Positions 36,828-41,595 of a DNA stretch of 41,595 nucleotides are shown piece by piece. Numbering within the stretch: position 1 is the stretch's first letter; the number at the start of each line of letters is the position of its first letter. Position numbers and translations under genes: made by a program. Source of the DNA: Prolixibacteraceae bacterium (GTDB lineage: Bacteria; Bacteroidota; Bacteroidia; Bacteroidales; Prolixibacteraceae); NCBI GenBank assembly GCA_028282705.1, contig JANQHI010000036.1:1-41595 (forward strand), written 5' to 3'. The notes beneath the pieces were generated by a model. It had not been told where the DNA came from. It did not search any database and was given only the letters and a program-made list of their open reading frames with translations.

Positions 36828-36926
36828 TAATTAAATAATTCAATTCAATAGTATCCATTTAAACCTGGAATATTCCTTGCTTTGCATAGATTGGCAAGGA
36901 CTTCAATTATTTCAGTTACTAAAAAT

Positions 36927-39242
36927 TTAAGAACCAGTTAAATTTGAATCAAGTAAAATGCTTTCTCCAGCTTCCAATTCTAATTCTTTTAGTTTACCAT
37001 TGTAATTTAACTTACATGGGTTTCCGAAGGTTGATTTAATTTTTGCCTCAGATAGTTTTCCTTTGTCCCATTTTATATCAAGTTCAAATCCACCTTTAGC
37101 CTTAATCCCTTTTATTTCACCACTTTGCCATGCTTTAGGTAATGAAGGCAATAAAACAATTTCCCCAGCATGGCTTTGCAACAACATTTCTGTAATTCCT
37201 GAAACATAACCAAAATTCCCATCGATCTGGAAAGGTGGGTGGTTGTCAAACAGGTTAGCCAGTAATGATTTCCTTTGAAGGGCAAGTACATTCTCATAGG
37301 CCTTTTCTGCTTCCAAAAGCCTGGCCCAGAAATTTATTATCCAAGCCCTGCTCCACCCAGTATGGCCACCTCCATTTGCCAACCTGTGTTCAAGGGTTTT
37401 TTTAGCTGCCTCAAACAAATCTGGCGATTTTTGTTTTGTTATCTGGTTAGAAGGGTGTAAGCTATATAAATGGGATATATGCCTATGCCCTGGTTCTGGC
37501 TCCTCAAATTCTTCAACCCATTCCATGAGCCTACCATCAGAACCTACTTCCTGTGGAGGGATTTTCTCGAGCATTGTTTGCAATTGGGCCCTGAAGCCAT
37601 CATCAATGTTAAGTATTTTTGCTGAAGCAATGCAATTCTGGAACAGCTCAGTAATAATTGCCCTGTCCATAGATGGTGCCATGTTCATGGTTGCCACCTG
37701 CCCATCTTTTGTTAAAAACCTGTTTTCTGGGGATATGGAAGGACCAGACAACAAGTAACCTGTTTTAGGGTCTTCAACCATTAAATCCACAAAAAACTCA
37801 GCTGCTTCTTTCATAACTGGGTAAGCATAATCCCTTAAAAATTCTTTATTTTTGGTAAACTCATAATGGGTAAACAAATGCTGGCATGACCATGCTGCAC
37901 CTAAAGGCCACATGCCATATTGTGGCTTTCCAAAACAGGCCGTAAAACCCCAAATATCAGATGTATGGTGTGCAACAAACCCACCACAGCCATAAGTTTC
38001 TTTTGCAGTTAACCTGCCCATTTCCCTCAAACTGCCTATATACTCCAGAAAAGGGATATGGCATTCTGTGAGGTTGGTCAATTCAGCCAACCAATAGTTC
38101 ATCTGGATATTTATATTTATGTGGTAATCTGAGTTCCATGGTGGCTTAAAACCATCAACCCAAATCCCTTGCAAATTGGCAGGCATACTTCCTGGACGTG
38201 AGCTACTAATCAACATATACCTTCCATATTGGTACAATAATTGGGTCAAATAATCATCTTCTACCCCATTTTTCACGTTTTCCAACCTAAGGTTGGTAGG
38301 TAAATCCTCCCCATCATTTTCAGTTATTTTAAAGCTCACCCTATCAAACAAACCCTTGTAATCTTCCACATGGAACCTAAGGAGTTTATCATAGGCAACA
38401 GACATAACTGTTTTTAACCTTTCACCACAAATACCTAATGGGTCACCTCCCCTAAAATCACTTTCAGCTACTACCCTAATTATTACCTGGCTGGCTTCTT
38501 CCACTTTAATTTTACCACCTTCTTCTGAAATTTTACCACCACTTACCTCAAAGTTCAAGACAGAAGCAAACTTCACACCATCACCATTTCCAACATGTTC
38601 TGAAAAGATAATGCTATTGTCTTTTATTTCAATTTTGGTATTTTCATTTCTTTCAACCCAAGCCTTGAAACTAATTTTTTTTGGTTTGTCTGCCCCAAAC
38701 CTAAACACCATTACCTTGTCAGGGTAACTTGAAAATGCTTCCCTGAAAAAGTTAACCCCACCCTTTTCATAGGTAACTGTTGCTATTGAATTATTTAGAT
38801 CCAGCGACCTTTTGTAGTTAGTAAAACCTTCAAGCCCTTCTGATTCAATAAAAAGGTTCCCCAACATTTGGTTGGTCATAGTGCCTGTAGGGAACCTCTC
38901 TGCCATTATTTTATCAGATGCCAGTCTTTCTGCTTCAATATATTTGCCTTCCATTAATAAAGCTTGTACCTCCCTGATGTATTTGTGCCCATCTTTTTTG
39001 TCCCTGTCATACATTTTATGTCCAGTCCAGATTGTTTCTTCATTTAAAACAATTTTTTCTTTTACAGGATTCCCAAAAATCATTGCTCCCAGGCTACCAT
39101 TCCCAATTGGAAGGGCTTCATTCCAGTTTTCTGCTGGGGTTTCATACCAAAGTTTTAAAGGGGCTTTTACAGTTTTGTCTACCTTACCTGAACAGGAAAT
39201 CAATAGTAAAGCTACAACATAGGTTAAAAAGTGAAATTTCAT
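36927..39242 (-). CDS. GH95 family glycosidase (alpha-L-fucosidase-like) lipoprotein
   Basis: The 771-residue exported enzyme has a lipobox signal (VALLLISC, lipid cysteine 17). The N-terminal GH95 domain begins KLWYETPAENWNEALPIGNG and continues SLGAMIFGNPVKEKIVLNEE, TIWTGHK. The (alpha/alpha)6 catalytic region contains NLQGIWVDGFKPPWNSDYHI, NIQMNYWLAEL, GPSISPENRF and FQIDGNFGYVSGITEMLLQS, which hold the conserved Asn, Glu and Asp of the family. GH95 enzymes mostly remove alpha-1,2-fucose (some alpha-galactose). The gene is convergent with SusC/SusD pair B, so it may serve the same glycan-use locus, but it is not cotranscribed with it. Confidence 0.9.
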   Translation of the reverse strand: MKFHFLTYVVALLLISCSGKVDKTVKAPLKLWYETPAENWNEALPIGNGSLGAMIFGNPVKEKIVLNEETIWTGHKMYDRDKKDGHKYIREVQALLMEGKYIEAERLASDKIMAERFPTGTMTNQMLGNLFIESEGLEGFTNYKRSLDLNNSIATVTYEKGGVNFFREAFSSYPDKVMVFRFGADKPKKISFKAWVERNENTKIEIKDNSIIFSEHVGNGDGVKFASVLNFEVSGGKISEEGGKIKVEEASQVIIRVVAESDFRGGDPLGICGERLKTVMSVAYDKLLRFHVEDYKGLFDRVSFKITENDGEDLPTNLRLENVKNGVEDDYLTQLLYQYGRYMLISSSRPGSMPANLQGIWVDGFKPPWNSDYHININIQMNYWLAELTNLTECHIPFLEYIGSLREMGRLTAKETYGCGGFVAHHTSDIWGFTACFGKPQYGMWPLGAAWSCQHLFTHYEFTKNKEFLRDYAYPVMKEAAEFFVDLMVEDPKTGYLLSGPSISPENRFLTKDGQVATMNMAPSMDRAIITELFQNCIASAKILNIDDGFRAQLQTMLEKIPPQEVGSDGRLMEWVEEFEEPEPGHRHISHLYSLHPSNQITKQKSPDLFEAAKKTLEHRLANGGGHTGWSRAWIINFWARLLEAEKAYENVLALQRKSLLANLFDNHPPFQIDGNFGYVSGITEMLLQSHAGEIVLLPSLPKAWQSGEIKGIKAKGGFELDIKWDKGKLSEAKIKSTFGNPCKLNYNGKLKELELEAGESILLDSNLTGS

Positions 39243-39272
39243 AGGACTAAGTTTTGACTGTGTTAGTTACTC

Positions 39273-39280
39273 CAAAATTA
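39273..39280 (-). promoter_or_regulatory. Candidate -7 element of the GH95 gene
   Basis: On the minus strand TAATTTTG matches TAnnTTTG and lies 30 nt before the GH95 start. The -33 position falls in a T-rich stretch that is also the tail of the trxB terminator. Confidence 0.4.
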
Positions 39281-39298
39281 TGAATTATTACCAACTGA

Positions 39299-39326
39299 AA
39301 AAAAATCCCTCCACTTTCGTGAAAGG
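39299..39326 (-). terminator. Terminator after trxB
   Basis: On the minus strand CCTTTCAC-GAAA-GTGGAGGG forms an 8-bp stem (two G-T pairs) with a GAAA loop, followed by a T run. It lies about 25 nt past the trxB stop and separates trxB from GH95. Confidence 0.75.
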
Positions 39327-39351
39327 ACTTTTAATTTAAACTTATCTTTAA

Positions 39352-40350
39352 TTAAGCATTTTTTTCTGACAAATACCTTTCAGCATCAATAGCTGCCATA
39401 CAGCCGGACCCTGCTGCAGTAACAGCCTGACGATAATGTGAATCCTGTACATCACCACAGGCAAATACCCCTGGGACATTTGTTTTTGAAGTTCCTGGTA
39501 CAGTATTGATATAACCTACATCATCAGTTTCTAAATAATCTTTAAAGATTTCAGAATTAGGGGTATGTCCAATTGCCAAGAAAAACCCGTCAATCTTTAT
39601 TTTCACTTCTTCTTCATTTTCTTCCCCAAGGTTTTTGGCCAAGTTAGCCCCCTCAACAACACCATCACCAAATAAACCTTTGGTTTGGTGTTTCCAAAGT
39701 ATCTCAATATTAGGTGTTTTCATTACCCTATCAGCCATTACTTTTGAAGCCCTTAGCACATCCCTCCTAACGATCAAATATACCTTTTTGCACAAGCCAG
39801 CCAAATACATAGCTTCTTCTGCTGCAGTATCACCACCTCCTACAACTGCTACATCTTTTCCTTTGTAGAAGAAACCATCACATGTAGCACATGCAGAAAC
39901 ACCACCACCAGCATATTTCTGTTCATCTTCCAAACCAAGGTATTTTGCGGTAGCCCCGGTTGCAATTATTACTGTTTCAGCTTCAATAAGGGTTTTATTG
40001 TCAATCCAAACTTTATGTACATTATTTGAAAAATCAGCCTTGGTAGCCATCCCCCACCTAACATCAGTCCCAAACCTCTGAGCCTGCTTCTTAAGGTCTT
40101 CCATCATTATAGGCCCAGTTACCCCTTCAGGGTAGCCTGGATAGTTTTCCACTTCTGTGGTGGTTGTTAACTGCCCCCCAGGTTGTAAACCTTCATACAT
40201 TACTGGGTTTAAGTTTGCCCTTGCTGCATAAATCGCAGCTGTATAACCAGCAGGACCTGAACCAATAATTAAACATTTTACTTTTTCAACATCAGTAGGT
40301 TCAACTGATTGTTTTTCTTGATCGTCATTAATATCTAAGGATTTAAACAT
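39352..40350 (-). CDS. trxB: Thioredoxin-disulfide reductase
   Basis: This cytoplasmic flavoenzyme passes electrons from NADPH to thioredoxin. The FAD-binding motif is IIGSGPAGYTAAIYAARANL (about residues 29-48), followed by GLQPGGQLTTTTEVENYPG. The redox-active pair is in SACATCDGFFY (about 152-156). The NADPH site is VVGGGDTAAEEAMYL, and the C-terminal FAD segment is GVFACGDVQDSHYRQAVTAA. At 332 residues it has an unusual N-terminal extension of about 22 residues (MFKSLDINDDQEKQSVEPTD) before the core. The promoter at 40379 is compatible with this start, leaving a leader of about 22 nt. Confidence 0.95.
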   Translation of the reverse strand: MFKSLDINDDQEKQSVEPTDVEKVKCLIIGSGPAGYTAAIYAARANLNPVMYEGLQPGGQLTTTTEVENYPGYPEGVTGPIMMEDLKKQAQRFGTDVRWGMATKADFSNNVHKVWIDNKTLIEAETVIIATGATAKYLGLEDEQKYAGGGVSACATCDGFFYKGKDVAVVGGGDTAAEEAMYLAGLCKKVYLIVRRDVLRASKVMADRVMKTPNIEILWKHQTKGLFGDGVVEGANLAKNLGEENEEEVKIKIDGFFLAIGHTPNSEIFKDYLETDDVGYINTVPGTSKTNVPGVFACGDVQDSHYRQAVTAAGSGCMAAIDAERYLSEKNA

Positions 40351-40378
40351 AGCATATGATTTTTAATTTTTTTCACCC

Positions 40379-40408
40379 CAAAAGTACAAAACATCTAACT
40401 ATCTACAA
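40379..40408 (-). promoter_or_regulatory. Promoter of trxB
   Basis: On the minus strand TTG (40408-40406), 19 nt, TACTTTTG (40386-40379). It is divergent from the tRNA-Pro promoter about 110 bp away. Confidence 0.6.
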
Positions 40409-40498
40409 CTATAAATTTGATCAATAATTGTAAAGCTGGCATAGACAAAACTTATGACATCAATATAATGGAAATGGGTGAATTTATTATGGCAATAT

Positions 40499-40529
40499 TT
40501 TGCCAGTTTTATTTGATATACTACATTTG
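40499..40529 (+). promoter_or_regulatory. Promoter of the tRNA-Pro / GIY-YIG array
   Basis: TTTG (40499-40502), 19 nt, TACATTTG (40522-40529) is a perfect match to the Bacteroidota consensus. It ends 12 nt before the first base of the first tRNA-Pro 5' copy (40542), the spacing expected for the original promoter of a tRNA gene. No further promoter was found in the repeats, so the intact tRNA about 790 nt downstream probably depends on it. Confidence 0.7.
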
Positions 40530-40541
40530 CAAGCACAAAAT

Positions 40542-40658
40542 CGGGGTGTGGCGCAGTCTGGCTCCGAAAAATAAGAACGCAGTTCTTTAATTTTCCGGGA
40601 GTCCTCGATTTTTCCACAAAATCCAAAGATTTTGGAAAATCGGGATTAGCGTACTCGT
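40542..40658 (+). pseudogene. Interrupted 5' copy of tRNA-Pro, unit 1
   Basis: 40542-40561 equals positions 1-20 of the intact tRNA-Pro at 41323 except for one base (G for A after GGGGTGT). 40646-40658 (TTAGCGTACTCGT) equals the following 13 nt, up to the end of the anticodon-stem 5' strand. Between them, in the D-loop after CTGG, lies the insert 40562-40645. The anticodon loop, T arm and 3' acceptor strand are missing, so it cannot be a functional tRNA on its own. Confidence 0.85.
40562..40645 (+). other. 84-nt two-hairpin insert in the tRNA D-loop, unit 1
   Basis: Hairpin 1 (40562-40601): CTCC...GGAG outer arms and AAGAAC (40573-40578) / GTTCTT (40582-40587) inner stem with loop GCA. Hairpin 2 (40606-40642): CGATTTTTCCACAAAATC pairs with GATTTTGGAAAATCG around a CAAA loop, with two small bulges. 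No T run follows, so these are not ordinary terminators. The element codes for nothing beyond the last residues of an upstream frame. Confidence 0.6.
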
Positions 40659-40689
40659 GAGCATTATAAAAAACGAATTCATAGTTGGT

Positions 40690-40965
40690 TTGAAGTTCTT
40701 TGTTTATATATTAAAATCAGAATTAGATAATAGCTTTTATATTGGCCAATCTTGTGATGTTGAAAAAAGGTTGGAAAGGCACAATAAAGGTTATAACAGG
40801 TCAACTAAAAATAAAAAGCCATGGCAAATCCTTTATTTTGAAGAATGTACATCACGCTCTGAAGCCATGAAGCTTGAGAAAAAGTTTAAAAGGTTTAAAA
40901 AACGTGATTTGATTATAAACTACATAAAAAATCGGGGTGTGGCGCAGTCTGGCTCCGAAAAATAA
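40690..40965 (+). CDS. GIY-YIG nuclease-like protein, unit 1
   Basis: A 91-residue single-domain GIY-YIG protein. The GIY motif appears as FVYILKS (residues 3-10) and the YIG as SFYIGQS (15-21). The conserved Arg-x-x-x-His of the active site is in VEKRLERHN, and the metal-binding Glu is likely in SEAMKLEKK. The start is TTG 40690, equivalent to the TTG of unit 2. An earlier in-frame GTG at 40657 would add 11 residues, but a 1-nt difference makes that extension out of frame in unit 2. The ORF runs into the tRNA-derived start of unit 2 (…NRGVAQSGSEK) and stops inside its insert. Confidence 0.8.
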   Translation: MKFFVYILKSELDNSFYIGQSCDVEKRLERHNKGYNRSTKNKKPWQILYFEECTSRSEAMKLEKKFKRFKKRDLIINYIKNRGVAQSGSEK

Positions 40966-41049
40966 GAACACAGTTCTTTAATTTTCCGGGAGTCCTCGAT
41001 TTTTCCACAAAATCCAAAGATTTTGGGAAATCGGGATTAGCGTACTCGT
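40933..41049 (+). pseudogene. Interrupted 5' copy of tRNA-Pro, unit 2
   Basis: 40933-40952 is the same 20-nt tRNA-Pro 5' part as in unit 1, with the same G-for-A difference from the intact gene. 41037-41049 is the 13-nt continuation. The junctions with the insert are at identical positions in both units (after CTGG, before TTAGCG). It lacks the 3' half and cannot fold as a tRNA alone. Confidence 0.85.
40953..41036 (+). other. 84-nt two-hairpin insert in the tRNA D-loop, unit 2
   Basis: Second copy of the element, with hairpins at 40953-40992 and 40997-41033. The differences from unit 1 that I see are a change in the hairpin 1 loop (ACA for GCA) and a change from A to G in the 3' arm of hairpin 2, which can be tolerated as a G-T pair. 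Pairing is kept in both. Confidence 0.6.
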
Positions 41050-41079
41050 GAGCATGATAAAAACAAATTCAGAGTTGGC

Positions 41080-41346
41080 TTGAATTTCTTTGTTTATATA
41101 TTAAAATCAAGATTAGACAACAGTTTTTATATAGGCCAGTCATGTGATGTTGAAAAAAGGTTGGAAAGGCACAATAAAGGTTATAACAGGTCAACTAAAA
41201 GTAAAAGGCCATGGCAAATCCTTTATTTTGAAGAATGTGCATCTCGTTCTGAAGCCATGAAGCTTGAGAAAAAGCTTAAAAGGTTTAAAAAACGTGATTT
41301 GATTATAAACTACATAAAAAATCGGGGTGTAGCGCAGTCTGGTTAG
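41080..41346 (+). CDS. GIY-YIG nuclease-like protein, unit 2
   Basis: An 88-residue copy of the unit 1 nuclease, with six amino-acid differences over the shared length (positions 2, 11, 41, 43, 54, 66). Motifs are VYI (5-7), YIG (17-19), R27, H31 and the E58/E63 region. The start is TTG 41080; there is no ATG in frame near the start. The stop TAG is the GGTTAG of the intact tRNA D-loop, so the last 24 nt of the gene are the first 24 nt of the tRNA. Small GIY-YIG proteins of this kind (UPF0213/YhbQ-like) are presumed endonucleases; the target here is unknown. Confidence 0.8.
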   Translation: MNFFVYILKSRLDNSFYIGQSCDVEKRLERHNKGYNRSTKSKRPWQILYFEECASRSEAMKLEKKLKRFKKRDLIINYIKNRGVAQSG

Positions 41347-41397
41347 CGTACTCGTCTGGGGGGCGAGGGGTCGGAAGTTCAAATCTTCTCACCCCGA
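41323..41397 (+). tRNA. tRNA-Pro (anticodon GGG)
   Basis: A full cloverleaf can be drawn. The acceptor CGGGGTG pairs with CACCCCG (41390-41396), with discriminator A 41397. The D arm is GCGC...GCGT. The anticodon stem CTCGT pairs with GCGAG (one G-T) around loop CTGGGGG, with anticodon GGG. The T arm GGAAG/CTTCT encloses loop TTCAAAT. CCA is not encoded. It is the intact end of the GIY-YIG array and is followed by a terminator. Confidence 0.9.
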
Positions 41398-41403
41398 CTT
41401 AAC

Positions 41404-41457
41404 GATACTTTCTCAGTATCAATCAAATTTAACCGCTCTTTTCGAGCGGTTTTTTAT
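41404..41457 (+). terminator. Terminator of the tRNA-Pro array
   Basis: A small hairpin, GATACT/AGTATC (41404-41420), is followed by a strong one, AACCGCTC (41431-41438) and GAGCGGTT (41444-41451), with a T run after it. It ends the transcript from the promoter at 40499. The last 138 bases of the window (41458-41595) hold no recognisable feature. Confidence 0.8.
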
Positions 41458-41595
41458 TGTAATCTTAAAGCTATAAGTAGCAGTTTGAGTTAATTACATG
41501 AAATGAGCATAAATTTTCAGCATCCTAAAATATACCAACCGTGGATGATTAAAATTTTTGCGAAAGCGAAGCGGTTACATAGGTGCGGAAATTTT

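Larger units (their letters stand above)
40542..41322 (+). repeat. Two tandem units of about 390 bp (tRNA-Pro 5' part + insert + GIY-YIG gene)
   Basis: Unit 1 is 40542-40932 and unit 2 is 40933-41322. A third start of the same sequence at 41323 is the intact tRNA-Pro. Each unit contains 20 nt of tRNA-Pro, an 84-nt insert, 13 more nt of tRNA-Pro and a GIY-YIG ORF. The units differ by scattered substitutions and a 1-nt deletion near the ORF start. They arose by duplication, or by repeated insertion at the same site. Confidence 0.85.

Noticed and set aside
40542-40658. First interrupted copy as an intron-containing tRNA
   Set aside because: The copy lacks the anticodon loop, T arm and 3' acceptor strand, and the insert lies in the D-loop. 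Splicing out the insert alone would not restore a tRNA.
40542-41322. Tandem repeats as a CRISPR array
   Set aside because: The units are about 390 bp, carry coding sequence and a tRNA part, and lack short regular repeats with unique spacers.
41458-41595. End of the window
   Set aside because: No ORF, repeat or RNA pattern could be recognised in these 138 bases.

Overview
The window is AT-rich chromosomal DNA of a Bacteroidota member. Evidence: two SusC/SusD outer-membrane pairs, an ECF sigma/FecR pair beside one of them, a type IX secretion sorting domain, promoters of the TTTG-N19-TAnnTTTG type, and the block bamD-rpoZ-coaBC-DUF4835-recN, typical of this phylum. I cannot name genus or order; a free-living Cytophagales- or Marinilabiliales-like organism is a guess from the SusC and FecR style.

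Layout. 1-1450: sparse, decaying DNA with a HEAT-like repeat gene that looks frameshifted, a lone signal-peptide ORF and a remnant of an IS200/IS605 TnpA transposase. 1450-8874 (+): a secreted Asp-box beta-propeller with a T9SS tail, a small exported protein, a large AddA/RecB-like helicase-nuclease, a DUF4293 membrane protein and a sugar nucleotidyltransferase. 8871-10414 (-): a six-helix membrane protein and a Cof-type HAD phosphatase. 10672-13811 (+): dapB, lepB, LapA-like, WbqC-like. 13808-15124 (-): Nudix hydrolase, an uncatalogued 30-residue membrane microprotein and an NlpC/P60 peptidase. 15310-17385 (+): a 7TM-HD (PgpH-like) phosphodiesterase. 17537-21985 (-): SusC/SusD pair A. 22440-27452 (-): recN, DUF4835, coaBC, rpoZ, bamD. 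27599-28852 (+): an alpha-oxoamine synthase. 29119-36636 (+): ECF sigma, FecR, SusC with STN domain, SusD (pair B). 36927-40350 (-): GH95 fucosidase-like lipoprotein and trxB. 40499-41457 (+): a tRNA-Pro locus.

The most unusual part is the tRNA-Pro locus. A canonical promoter is followed by two tandem units of about 390 bp. Each starts with the first 20 nt of tRNA-Pro, is interrupted in the D-loop by an 84-nt element that can form two hairpins, resumes with 13 nt of the tRNA up to the anticodon stem, and then carries a small GIY-YIG nuclease gene. The array ends in an intact tRNA-Pro(GGG) and a terminator. It looks like a selfish or homing-type cassette that invaded a tRNA gene and rebuilt the tRNA at its far end. 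The tRNA would then be expressed only as the tail of a nuclease-encoding transcript.

A second unusual feature is the FecR-SusC intergenic region. It contains two diverged copies of the same leader, with a hairpin that keeps pairing through a compensatory base-pair change. The first copy ends in a four-codon stub ORF. It may be the leftover leader of a deleted susC, or a duplicated regulatory RNA element.

All functional assignments rest on reading translated motifs by eye. No database search or structure prediction was run.
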